Source: Aestuariibacter sp.
Lineage (GTDB): Bacteria; Pseudomonadota; Gammaproteobacteria; Enterobacterales; Alteromonadaceae
Reading direction: 5' to 3'
DNA: 64,000 nucleotides
Assembly (NCBI GenBank): GCA_017794925.1
Contig: CP051238.1
Coordinates: 1,793,138-1,857,137, forward strand
This document shows positions 50,071 through 58,726 of this stretch, piece by piece. A program made the translations under genes and the position numbers. The notes below the pieces were generated by a model. It was not told where the DNA came from and did no database searches. It saw only the letters and a program-made list of their open reading frames with translations. Numbering within the stretch: the stretch's first letter is position 1; each line of letters opens with the position of its first letter.

Positions 50071-51750
50071 TCACTTAATGTGGTCTTCGTCGTACATGAT
50101 CCATTGATTTCGCCCCTTACGCTTGGCGTTATAAAGCGACTTATCGGCCTCCTCAAAGGACGGGATAGAGTGCTCACCCAAAACATCCTGGCTTACTGAT
50201 ATCCCAATACTGATGGTAATATGATCGGCAACGCCACTGAAATCATGGGGTATTTGAGCTTCCTTAAAGGCATTCAGAATACTATCTGCCACTAATATCG
50301 CGCCACTTTGATTAGTGTTTGGCAATAAAATGGCGAACTCTTCGCCACCATAACGCGCTAAAAAGTCGGTTTTTCTGGGAAGCTGTGATTTGAGCAGGTC
50401 TGCAACTTGTTTCAGGCAGTCATCTCCCTGACTATGTCCGTAATTGTCGTTGTATTGTTTGAAAAAATCGACATCCAATAACATCACGGTCAGTGGCCAG
50501 CGTTGTCGGGAGGCAACGTGAATTTCCTGTAAATACCGTTCGTCCAGTGCTCGCCTGTTCGCGATAGCCGTTAATGCATCGCGCAAACTCAGTTCTTCCA
50601 GCGAGGCCTTCTGGTGTTCAATCGTGGCAGCAAACTTTTCAAAACTGTCAGCCAGTTCAGCTATTTCGTCTTTACCACCTAAAGCTATTTCACGGCTGTT
50701 ACCTGCAGCCCGCTGCTGAACCTGATTTCTGAGGGTTTTTAAGCGACGCACAACAGCGTGATGAATAAACAATACAAAACCGACATAGGCAAGGAAGACA
50801 AATACGAATATCACACTGATATGTTTTACCTGTTGTGACACCAGTCGGGACGTACTGAATGCCGCTTCAAGCACCGATTCATTGAGCTGATGGGATTCAA
50901 ACTCATTTAAACGTGCATAGTCTGAAATCAGGTTACGCACGAAATTACCGCGTCCACGCACCCGGCCAACAATTTTAAGCTGGGATTGACGCAAGGCGAT
51001 GAGGCCAGAGGACTCGTCAAGCACAATGCGGCGTATTTGTTCACTGATCGCCGATGCACTATCAATTTTGCTGGCGGATTGCTGAAGTGAGAAAGCCTGA
51101 AGCTCGTCGAGAAGTGCTGTGATCTGGCGTTTTTGCTGGCGTATTAAACTCAATTGCTCAGTTGTGAGTACTTCTGAAGATCGCGCAACAATATTAGTAA
51201 AGGCCAGATACCAGGGCTGGTTGGCTAAACTCGCGACATTTGAGGAACTGTTTTCGGTTATATTACTGTGCAGGGTGTATAGCTTGTCTTGCTGGGTGTT
51301 CAACAACACGTTGACGGTTAATTTTTGTTCTACCAGTGAATTTAAGTCTGCCAATTCCCTGCGTATTGAGCGCAATTGGGCGAGCATATAAGCATTATCG
51401 TTCCGCTCCATGGCTACATCATCAAGTGACGTCAACTGCTGGTTAATCGCGTCATAGGCAATGCGTCGCATGGCATCGGAATTTGCACTGGACAACCGCT
51501 CTGTCACACTCATGAGCAGACTCATTTGGGAATAAAGCTCTCCTGAATGAACTACTGTCGGCAATGACTCATTGGTCATCAGGGTTAATGAATCTTCAAA
51601 GGACTTTAGTTTAGAATAAGTGGTTACCGCTAATATAAATATAGCGACAATCAGCGTCACTAATCCAAAGTTAATGATGCTGGTCAACGAATAAAGGCGT
51701 CGTTTACCGGCATCTGCTGCCATAGTTTGTAAGGGCGATTGTTTACTCAT
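50071..51750 (-). CDS. Membrane diguanylate cyclase with intact inhibitory site
   Basis: A 559-residue protein with a first membrane helix at about 26-48, a large helical periplasmic sensor of about 260 residues, a second helix at about 305-328, and a HAMP-like linker (RRLKTLRNQVQQRAAG). The GGDEF domain has LRDALTAIANRRALDERYLQ, VMLLDVDFFKQYNDNYGHSQG and RYGGEEFAILLPN. The active GGEEF is preceded by an RKTD I-site at the canonical five-residue distance, so product inhibition is expected. The start overlaps the stop of the 5'-nucleotidase-like gene (TAATG), so the two are translationally coupled. Confidence 0.92.
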   Translation of the reverse strand: MSKQSPLQTMAADAGKRRLYSLTSIINFGLVTLIVAIFILAVTTYSKLKSFEDSLTLMTNESLPTVVHSGELYSQMSLLMSVTERLSSANSDAMRRIAYDAINQQLTSLDDVAMERNDNAYMLAQLRSIRRELADLNSLVEQKLTVNVLLNTQQDKLYTLHSNITENSSSNVASLANQPWYLAFTNIVARSSEVLTTEQLSLIRQQKRQITALLDELQAFSLQQSASKIDSASAISEQIRRIVLDESSGLIALRQSQLKIVGRVRGRGNFVRNLISDYARLNEFESHQLNESVLEAAFSTSRLVSQQVKHISVIFVFVFLAYVGFVLFIHHAVVRRLKTLRNQVQQRAAGNSREIALGGKDEIAELADSFEKFAATIEHQKASLEELSLRDALTAIANRRALDERYLQEIHVASRQRWPLTVMLLDVDFFKQYNDNYGHSQGDDCLKQVADLLKSQLPRKTDFLARYGGEEFAILLPNTNQSGAILVADSILNAFKEAQIPHDFSGVADHITISIGISVSQDVLGEHSIPSFEEADKSLYNAKRKGRNQWIMYDEDHIK

Positions 51751-53315
51751 TAATCGTTCCTTCCAATCGATGGCATGTAATTTATTCTCCCTGATTTCTT
51801 TGCGGCTACAGTTTGATTGCGGCGGAACACACTGATAACGATGTCAGCAATGAGCGGCGTGACTTGCTGACTAAAGGGCACTTCGGTTCCCATTGTTAAC
51901 GCATCATAACCATCGCCGCCACCGGCCAGAAAATCCGAGGTGGCCAGCGTGTAAATACGCGCATCTTCGATGGGCTTTTCATTTACGGTCAGGTACTTAA
52001 TACGCTGGCCTGCAGGTGAATTAAGATCAACATTCATGGTTAAGCCAGACACATGAGGAAAACGTCCGGTAACCTGTTCAACCTGACTGAGTCCATTTTC
52101 CAGTGCGGCTTTAAGATGGCGGCCGGCAATACGCAACACGGTAATACGGCTGCGAAATGGCAACTCAGTAGATATGTCTTCGCGAGTCAGGACATGTCCC
52201 GGCGTATAGATACGCTCTCCCCGAATTGCACCACCATTTATGAGTGCTGCATCGGTATGACTGGCATCTCGCAGTGCATCACTAATCAGGTTCCCAAAGC
52301 CGTTTTCACTGGTTCTTACGTCATAACGCTGGGTATTCATACTGGTGGATAGCGTTGCTATTTCTTCTCCGAGTAAGGTACTGATCCTGTCATCATAGGC
52401 ATTAATCTGCGCTTCTACTGGTTTGTTTACAGGAAGCTGATTGAGCGACTGTGTATTCACTGATATTTGCTTTTCTGCATCACCATCCTGCCAATCAACG
52501 TTAATGACGGCTGCGGTGCCCGGAGTCGTAATAAAAACATACTCCTGTGCGTTGCTACTGTGTTGATTATCACTGGTCAGTGTAAAGTGTGGGTCGGTGC
52601 GAAGTACCAGATCAACGGTATTTTGCTTTAGAAGCTGATCTACAAAGTCGTGTTTATCAGACGTCATCAGTACAATAATATCCGCTCCTTCTTTCTTCAG
52701 GTACTCAACCTGTGTTTCAACTGCGGCAGCGGGATCGGTAATTTGTAATCTTTGTAACAGGTATTCCTCAACAACGGAATTATGGATGACAGACACAACG
52801 CCGATCTTTGCACCCGATTTTTCTATTATCAGGCGACGTACTGCGCCATCAATATTCGCCCCGGTAAGCGGGTCGGTAGCATTACTCAGTATCATTGGGA
52901 ATGCCGCTTCGTAGGCCCGCAAAGAAAACTCATCCTCAAAATAGCTGAATTCCCGTTTTGCCACCGCCATGGCATCAGGTTCCAGGGTGTTCAGAATATC
53001 AATGATGTGTGCGCCGCGGTCGAACGAAGACAGCATACTAGGAGCCAGACTTCCGCCACCAAACAAAAATGTGACATCAGCATGTTGTTCTCGAGTTTGT
53101 TCCAGTAGTGTTGCAAGTTGCGCGTAGCTTCCGTACGGCTCGTTTTTAATGAGGGGTAGCTCGGCAGCGTAAACAAGGGTCAACTGGTGGGCATCAGCGA
53201 GTACTCGAAAGGGTACCAATAAGGCAGAAAATAACGCCACCAGAAAAAGAAGAGGACGGTACACGCTAGACAAACTCCTGTAGCTCCACGAATTGAGGAT
53301 TAAGTAACACCGCAA
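51750..53315 (-). CDS. 5'-nucleotidase (UshA)-like protein with degenerate metallophosphatase domain
   Basis: A 521-residue exported protein (signal to about residue 41). The C-terminal 5'-nucleotidase substrate domain is well preserved: NGGAIRGERIYTPGHVLTRE, NGLSQVEQVTGRFPHVSGL and SDFLAGGGDGYDALT. The N-terminal metallophosphoesterase has the right layout but has lost its metal ligands. NDxHG is YAAELP, GD is GGGS, GNHEFD is AKREFS, and the GxHxH segment is RTDPHFT. It is therefore unlikely to hydrolyse nucleotides and may act as a nucleotide-binding sensor. It sits between two membrane diguanylate cyclases, overlapping the second by one base, which suggests it signals to them. Confidence 0.82.
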   Translation of the reverse strand: MRCYLILNSWSYRSLSSVYRPLLFLVALFSALLVPFRVLADAHQLTLVYAAELPLIKNEPYGSYAQLATLLEQTREQHADVTFLFGGGSLAPSMLSSFDRGAHIIDILNTLEPDAMAVAKREFSYFEDEFSLRAYEAAFPMILSNATDPLTGANIDGAVRRLIIEKSGAKIGVVSVIHNSVVEEYLLQRLQITDPAAAVETQVEYLKKEGADIIVLMTSDKHDFVDQLLKQNTVDLVLRTDPHFTLTSDNQHSSNAQEYVFITTPGTAAVINVDWQDGDAEKQISVNTQSLNQLPVNKPVEAQINAYDDRISTLLGEEIATLSTSMNTQRYDVRTSENGFGNLISDALRDASHTDAALINGGAIRGERIYTPGHVLTREDISTELPFRSRITVLRIAGRHLKAALENGLSQVEQVTGRFPHVSGLTMNVDLNSPAGQRIKYLTVNEKPIEDARIYTLATSDFLAGGGDGYDALTMGTEVPFSQQVTPLIADIVISVFRRNQTVAAKKSGRINYMPSIGRND

Positions 53316-53371
53316 TGGTCATTGTCGCGGATATCGTCGGTAAGAAAAAGCCTTTTTGCATAAAAATCCGT

Positions 53372-54961
53372 TTAAGTATCTGATTGATAGGTTTCAACGC
53401 AGTTACGCCCGGCATCCTTGGCCAAGTACAGAGCTTTATCGGCCTGATCAATCAGTTCTGCGTGATGTAACGGACTGCCTGGGGGCTTGGTAGTAACACC
53501 AATGGATACGGTAAGTACATGAAACGGCGACATCACATGAGAAACCCCGGCTTTGGCTATTTGCTTACACAGGTTCTCTGCCACGAGCAGGGCATCGTTT
53601 GTGTCTGTTTCGCGTAACACTATCAAAAACTCTTCGCCGCCTAAACGGCATACAAAATCCGTTGCAGCATGGGTGTTTTGCCGCAGTAAGGTCGCCACAT
53701 CAATTAATGCTTTATCACCCTGGCTGTGCCCGTAGTTGTCATTGAAGGATTTAAAATGGTCTACGTCTATCAAAAGAATAGAGACCGGAATATTGGTAGT
53801 GTTTGCGTTTTCTGCAAGGGTGAGTAAATGTTGGTCCAGATATCTGCGGTTTGCTATGCCCGTCAAGGGATCGGTATAGCTCATGCTTTTTAATTGCTGA
53901 TTGTGTTCAATCAGCTCTGCCTTTTGATCTTTAACCAGACGAAAGAGCTTATCAATGTGGGTGCCGAGCTGGCCTATATCATCGTACCCTTTCAGTTCCA
54001 TTCTTTTTGAAAAGTCTGATGTCTCCATGACTTCAGTTACGATACCTAGCATGCGTTGTATCGGTACTAAAATCTGATGGCGAATAAAAACATAAAATAA
54101 ATAGAGCATGAATGTAGCGGCCAGCAGTCCAAACAACAACGTGATATCAAATACACTTTCATCGAACGGGTATGCTGTTTCCCTGAAGCTTAACAGGAAA
54201 AAAGGTTTACCAAGAAAATCGCTGAACAGCAGATTGAGTCGATGGTTGAAAGCTTCACCGTGGGCCGATGATTCGAACGCATTGACAGTGTTTGGAGGCA
54301 CGTTAGTTGGCGACGTGATGAGTTGGATTTCCAGGGGCTTTTGTAACGCTTGTTGCAATTGAAAAAGTCGTTTTTCGTTTACATACGACCAAATTAGACT
54401 CGTACCTGCAATGGTTCCAGAGGCATCCCCACGTGTGATCGCGTGAGAAATAACAATGGCTGGGCGCTCATTGATCGTTACCAGCCCCCAACGGGACAGA
54501 TTATTTTTATCGACTTCTACCGCCTTAAATAAAAAATGTTGTGTAATGGAGTGGCCCGGTGTGGCAAATATAGGGTTGGAGGTAATCCTGTAGGGAGGTT
54601 CAATACTCTGCCCAACGATGAGCTGGGTATCATTGGCGTAAAAATACCAGCCATTGATATTGAGCTGGCTAAAGGTTTCATGCAGAAAATAGGTTTCTTC
54701 AAACCAACTGGCATCACGCGCTGTCGCTGCGCGGTACATTTCATCCCATACTGAATTGTCCAGCGAAATACTGCGAAGCGTATCGATCTGCTGACTAAAG
54801 GCTTCTTCTAACCGCAACAAATCCGCTTTATTGGCATTACTTGCCATTTGTTCAAGGGCAGGCAGTGTCCAGTAAAATCGGATAAACGCTTGTGTTGTCA
54901 GACTAAAAACTAATGCCAGAGCAACCGCCAGCAGCAGCTTGCTTCGAAGACTTATCGCCAC
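53372..54961 (-). CDS. Membrane diguanylate cyclase with CHASE4-type sensor
   Basis: A 529-residue protein with membrane helices at about 7-27 and 265-290 around a periplasmic domain resembling CHASE4 (SISLDNSVWDEMYRAATARD, GWYFYANDTQLIVGQSIEPP, NERPAIVISHAITRGDASGT). A HAMP region follows (MLGIVTEVMETSDFSKRMEL), then GGDEF with MSYTDPLTGIANRRYLDQHL, ILLIDVDHFKSFNDNYGHSQ and RLGGEEFLIVLRE. The RxxD inhibitory site is absent (AATD at that place), unlike its partner at 50071. It is the first gene of a three-gene cluster with the 5'-nucleotidase-like protein and is therefore probably fed by the same signal. Confidence 0.92.
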   Translation of the reverse strand: MAISLRSKLLLAVALALVFSLTTQAFIRFYWTLPALEQMASNANKADLLRLEEAFSQQIDTLRSISLDNSVWDEMYRAATARDASWFEETYFLHETFSQLNINGWYFYANDTQLIVGQSIEPPYRITSNPIFATPGHSITQHFLFKAVEVDKNNLSRWGLVTINERPAIVISHAITRGDASGTIAGTSLIWSYVNEKRLFQLQQALQKPLEIQLITSPTNVPPNTVNAFESSAHGEAFNHRLNLLFSDFLGKPFFLLSFRETAYPFDESVFDITLLFGLLAATFMLYLFYVFIRHQILVPIQRMLGIVTEVMETSDFSKRMELKGYDDIGQLGTHIDKLFRLVKDQKAELIEHNQQLKSMSYTDPLTGIANRRYLDQHLLTLAENANTTNIPVSILLIDVDHFKSFNDNYGHSQGDKALIDVATLLRQNTHAATDFVCRLGGEEFLIVLRETDTNDALLVAENLCKQIAKAGVSHVMSPFHVLTVSIGVTTKPPGSPLHHAELIDQADKALYLAKDAGRNCVETYQSDT

Positions 54962-55109
54962 ATAAATAAACCGTTGTAGAGCTTACATTAAGCGTAGTCG
55001 ACAGCAGTGAAACCTCAAATAAAGTCAGGGAGCGCAAACTCATGATTGAATTTTGACTTTTCAGCATTGCTTACGCAGTATAACGGTGTTCCTGAACTCA
55101 GCTAAAATT

Positions 55110-55523
55110 ATGATAGAAATTACACCACATCTTCACATCTCGGAAGCGGACATTGACTTGCAGGCTATTCGTGCACAGGGGAGTGGCGGTCAAAACGTCA
55201 ATAAAGTCAGTAGTGCCATTCACTTACGCTTCGATATTAACGCATCTTCGCTACCCGACGAGGTAAAGGCCCGCCTGCTGGAAACTACCGACAGCCGCCT
55301 GACCAGCGAAGGTGTTATGGTGATCAAGGCACAGCGCTTTCGTACTCAGGAACAAAACAAAGAAGACGCCATTGAACGTTTAGTTGAATGGATAGCTGAG
55401 CGGCTGAAACAGGATAAACCCCGCAAGGCCACCAGAGTCAGTAAAGCGGTAAAAGCACGGCGTAAGGATGCGAAACAAGCGCAAAGTCAGCGCAAACAAC
55501 AGCGCCAGAAAATCCGCTACTAA
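55110..55523 (+). CDS. arfB: Alternative ribosome-rescue factor ArfB (peptidyl-tRNA hydrolase)
   Basis: ArfB (YaeJ) releases nascent chains from ribosomes stalled without a stop codon. From ATG 55110 the product is 137 residues. It has the catalytic GGQ motif in IRAQGSGGQNVNKVSSAIHL near residue 28 and a basic C-terminal tail (KPRKATRVSKAVKARRKDAK and further Lys/Arg/Gln) that inserts into the mRNA channel. Length and tail fit ArfB rather than RF1/RF2 or ArfA. A longer frame to 55053 is rejected because the family starts at MIEI-like. Convergent with the LysR gene, overlapping four bases. Confidence 0.95.
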   Translation: MIEITPHLHISEADIDLQAIRAQGSGGQNVNKVSSAIHLRFDINASSLPDEVKARLLETTDSRLTSEGVMVIKAQRFRTQEQNKEDAIERLVEWIAERLKQDKPRKATRVSKAVKARRKDAKQAQSQRKQQRQKIRY

Positions 55524-56395
55524 CCTGCCAAGCTGGTCTTGATGAAAGTGATGAGGTTCTCAACGCGTGCAGGGCGAGGCTTTAAATGGTGTTCAGCCAG
55601 AAAAACCGTTTCACTCACTGGTTTTTCGAGTTGATGGACCTGAATGGAATGTTGGTGAGTGAATGCCGCGACCGCAAAAGCGGGGAGTACAGTAAACCCC
55701 AGCCCACGACTCACGGGCTCCAGAATTAACCCTATTTGATTTGAAAATGCCTTTTGGGGTAAAGATGATATTGACCTGTATTCACTATAATTTGCGCCTA
55801 ATAACAAATCCGCATGGTGAGCAGAATCAGGGTGAGCAATGAACCCAAGTTTCAGCAAGGTTTGCCATCCAATATCGTTGATGCCGTTTGGTGTGACCAA
55901 CAGCAAAGGTTCTTTGGTGATAGCGGTCGTTTTAATTTCACTATGAACCGACGGGCGGGTCATCAGGCCAATATCAATTGCATCGTTTATCAATGCATTG
56001 TCAATGTCCCGGTTTGGGGCAAAGCGAAAATCAACATGTAACCTTGGATGTAATTGCTGTAAATCAAGGCTGAGGGGATACAGTTTTAATCCAACACTTC
56101 CTGGGGTCATGATACGCACGTCACCCTCATCAGGGACGTCAAATCCAATGTGATGTTCAAGTTTATGTATCGCAGACAACACCTCTCTGGCATCTCGAAG
56201 AAGCCTTAATCCTGGGTCGGTGAGTACAAATTGTTTTCCCTGTCTGATGATGAGCGTCTGTTCGAGATGCTGCTCCAATTTTAACAAATGCTGACTGACC
56301 CCAGACTGAGTCATGAAGAGTTTCTCAGCGGTGCGGGTAAAACTTTTTTCGTCGCAAAGCGTGCAGAAAGTCAGTAACCATTGTGTATTTATCAT
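55520..56395 (-). CDS. LysR-family transcriptional regulator
   Basis: A 291-residue regulator: an N-terminal winged helix-turn-helix (WLLTFCTLCDEKSFTRTAEK, MTQSGVSQHLLKLEQHLEQT, about residues 5-60), a linker helix and a periplasmic-binding-like effector domain (about 90-290). It is divergent from a VOC-family gene at 56486 across a 90-bp gap, the usual layout for a LysR regulator and its target. No effector can be inferred. It overlaps arfB tail to tail. Confidence 0.9.
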   Translation of the reverse strand: MINTQWLLTFCTLCDEKSFTRTAEKLFMTQSGVSQHLLKLEQHLEQTLIIRQGKQFVLTDPGLRLLRDAREVLSAIHKLEHHIGFDVPDEGDVRIMTPGSVGLKLYPLSLDLQQLHPRLHVDFRFAPNRDIDNALINDAIDIGLMTRPSVHSEIKTTAITKEPLLLVTPNGINDIGWQTLLKLGFIAHPDSAHHADLLLGANYSEYRSISSLPQKAFSNQIGLILEPVSRGLGFTVLPAFAVAAFTHQHSIQVHQLEKPVSETVFLAEHHLKPRPARVENLITFIKTSLAG

Positions 56396-56485
56396 AATAA
56401 AATGTAATTGAAATCATATTAATTGATAATTTTACGTGATTTATAGCGAAGGGTAAGCTTTTAATCAACCTAAACAGGAGGATTT

Positions 56486-56986
56486 ATGAGCAAGACATAC
56501 CCACGCTCCTTTTCACATATTGGCATTTCAGTGCCGGATGTAGAAAAAGCCGTTGAGTTTTACACTAATGTGCTTGGCTGGTACCTGATAATGCCGCCCA
56601 CAGATATCACCGAAGATAAGTCAGCGATTGGCGAAATGTGCACCGACGTGTTTGGAAAAGGCTGGCAACATTTTAAAATCGCTCACCTGTCCACGGGAGA
56701 TAGGATAGGCGTTGAAATTTTTCAGTTTGATCAGCAGCAAAACCCGGACAATAACTTCGAATACTGGAAAACGGGTATCTTTCATTTTTGTGTGCAGGAT
56801 CCCGATGTTGAAGGACTGGCAGAGCGAATCGAAGCGGCAGGGGGAAAGCGTCGTATGCCTGAGCCTCGCTACTATTACCCTGGGGAAAAGCCATATCGCA
56901 TGATTTACATGGAAGATCCGTTTGGCAATATTCTGGAGATCTACAGCCATAGTTATGAACTGATTTACAGTGCCGGGGCCTATTAA
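56486..56986 (+). CDS. VOC superfamily (glyoxalase/dioxygenase-like) protein
   Basis: A 166-residue protein of the vicinal oxygen chelate fold. It has paired beta-alpha-beta modules with the first metal-site His in FSHIGISVPDVEKAVEFYTN, then HFCVQDPDVEGLAERIEAAG, and the C-terminal MIYMEDPFGNILEIYSHSYE with a conserved Glu. It could be a lactoylglutathione lyase, a ring-cleavage-like enzyme or a resistance-type binding protein. AGGAGG precedes the ATG. Control by the divergent LysR regulator is probable. Confidence 0.87.
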   Translation: MSKTYPRSFSHIGISVPDVEKAVEFYTNVLGWYLIMPPTDITEDKSAIGEMCTDVFGKGWQHFKIAHLSTGDRIGVEIFQFDQQQNPDNNFEYWKTGIFHFCVQDPDVEGLAERIEAAGGKRRMPEPRYYYPGEKPYRMIYMEDPFGNILEIYSHSYELIYSAGAY

Positions 56987-57010
56987 TCCCAGGCAAAGTA
57001 TTCGTATTCG

Positions 57011-57030
57011 CCCTGTCTGATTAGACAGGG
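57011..57030 (+). terminator. Hairpin after VOC gene
   Basis: An 8-bp stem CCCTGTCT/AGACAGGG with loop GATT lies 24 nt after the stop and is followed only by a loose T-rich stretch. The rest of the 265-nt gap to 57252 shows nothing else clear. Confidence 0.55.
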
Positions 57031-57251
57031 TGGATTTGTTCTCTTCAATTCCTCACCCCAATAAAACCATTTCAAAATATGTCAGTACCTTGACCAAAAC
57101 GTATACAGGTTGCATGCTGACTATAACTCACTGCGATGCAGACAATCGCAGTGGTGTATCGTCATTTTTACTTTCGTATTAGTCAATTTCACCGGACTGG
57201 AGTAAAAATTTACCTCACATCGTTGTAAGTAAAATAATAAAAGGGAACGTC

Positions 57252-58721
57252 ATGAAAACAATGTCTCTACTGGCAGCAGGAGTCATGTCTGCCATGTTAT
57301 TCGGCTGTGGGCAGCCGGATACCGCATCGCAACAGTCCTCGGAATCCGTTATGCCATCGGAAGAAACTATTGCTGCACAAGCGGGTGATGTATCAATGGG
57401 AATGGATTACAACGTTCCTTTGGACTACTTTACGCTCGATAATGGTTTAAAGGTGGTGCTGTCGCCGGACAAAACCTCCCCCACTGTTACCGTGGCAGTT
57501 TATTACAATATCGGTTTTAGGAACGAGCCCCGGGATCGTACCGGGTTTGCACACCTTTTTGAGCACATGATGTTCCAGGGCTCCGCTAACCTTGGAAAGA
57601 TGGAGTTTGTAAAGCTGGTGAATGACAATGGCGGGGTATTAAATGGCTCTACGCGATTTGATTACACCAATTACTTCGAAATTGTGCCGTCACACAAACT
57701 GGAAACCTTTTTGTGGGCTGAAGCCGATCGGATGAAGGGATTGGCTATCACCCAGGAGAACCTGACCAATCAGCAGGGCGTGGTAAAAAACGAAGTGAAG
57801 GTGAATGTCCTGAATCAACCATATGGTGGCTTCCCCTGGCTGGATATGCCGCAATATGCCTTCAACAATTGGTATAACGCGCATAATTTTTATGGGGACC
57901 TGGCCGACCTTGATGCGGCTTCGCTGGAAGATGTCGATGCGTTCTTCAAGATGTACTATGCACCAAATAACGCAGCGCTGGCGATCGTCGGTGATTTCGA
58001 GCCTGAAGATGCAAAGATGCTGGTGGAAAAGTACTTCGGACGCATTCCTTCTGCTGAAGTCGCAGCCCAACCTGACTTATCCGAATTACGCCAGGAAAAG
58101 GAAAAGGTCTTTAATAAATTCGATAAACTCGCGCCAAAGCCTGCGTTTGCTTTTGCCTACAAAATGCCACCCCGGGATACGCCTGAATATTATGCAATGG
58201 GTATCATTGATCAAATACTGGTGCAAGGCGAAGACAGCTTGCTGTATCAGGAACTGGTTAAGAACCGCCAGATTACCGGTGAGGTAGGCGGTGGAATCAA
58301 TTACTTGCTGGGCAATATGTTTAACTACAACGGCCCTATGCTGTGGATGAGTTCATTTACCCATGATGATACGGTGAGCCGTGAACAAATCACCCAGGCC
58401 ATTGATAGTGTCGTTAGCCAACTGACCGAAAAGCCGCTCAGCGAAGAAGCCATGTCACGGGCCATCGTGAAAATTCGTTCCAGTCTGTTTGACTCTATTG
58501 ATGGTTATTATGGATTTGGTCGAGCTGATTTACTGGCTAGCTTCGCGCTTTTTGACAATAATCCAGCCAAAATTAATGAGCTTGAAGCCAACTTTAAACA
58601 AGTCACCCCAGAGCTGATTATCAGTACGGCGAAGGAATATTTACGGCCAACAAACCGGACTATTCTCACCGTTACGCCGGGTGAGGATCCCAGCGCTCAA
58701 CCTGCCAGTGATAAGGAGTAA
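57252..58721 (+). CDS. M16-family zinc peptidase, catalytic subunit, lipoprotein
   Basis: A 489-residue insulinase-like peptidase with a lipobox (AMLFGC, about residue 19). It carries the inverted zinc motif HLFEHM (HxxEH) near residue 103 and the downstream Glu region NQQGVVKNEV, about 75 residues on. The second half contains the structural M16 domain (QPDLSELRQEKEKVF onwards). It starts after AAGGGAACG. The next gene, five nucleotides downstream, encodes a family member without the zinc motif, so the two probably form a heterodimer like other paired bacterial M16 peptidases. It would cleave peptides in the periplasm or at the membrane. Confidence 0.92.
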   Translation: MKTMSLLAAGVMSAMLFGCGQPDTASQQSSESVMPSEETIAAQAGDVSMGMDYNVPLDYFTLDNGLKVVLSPDKTSPTVTVAVYYNIGFRNEPRDRTGFAHLFEHMMFQGSANLGKMEFVKLVNDNGGVLNGSTRFDYTNYFEIVPSHKLETFLWAEADRMKGLAITQENLTNQQGVVKNEVKVNVLNQPYGGFPWLDMPQYAFNNWYNAHNFYGDLADLDAASLEDVDAFFKMYYAPNNAALAIVGDFEPEDAKMLVEKYFGRIPSAEVAAQPDLSELRQEKEKVFNKFDKLAPKPAFAFAYKMPPRDTPEYYAMGIIDQILVQGEDSLLYQELVKNRQITGEVGGGINYLLGNMFNYNGPMLWMSSFTHDDTVSREQITQAIDSVVSQLTEKPLSEEAMSRAIVKIRSSLFDSIDGYYGFGRADLLASFALFDNNPAKINELEANFKQVTPELIISTAKEYLRPTNRTILTVTPGEDPSAQPASDKE

Positions 58722-58726
58722 GTCGC

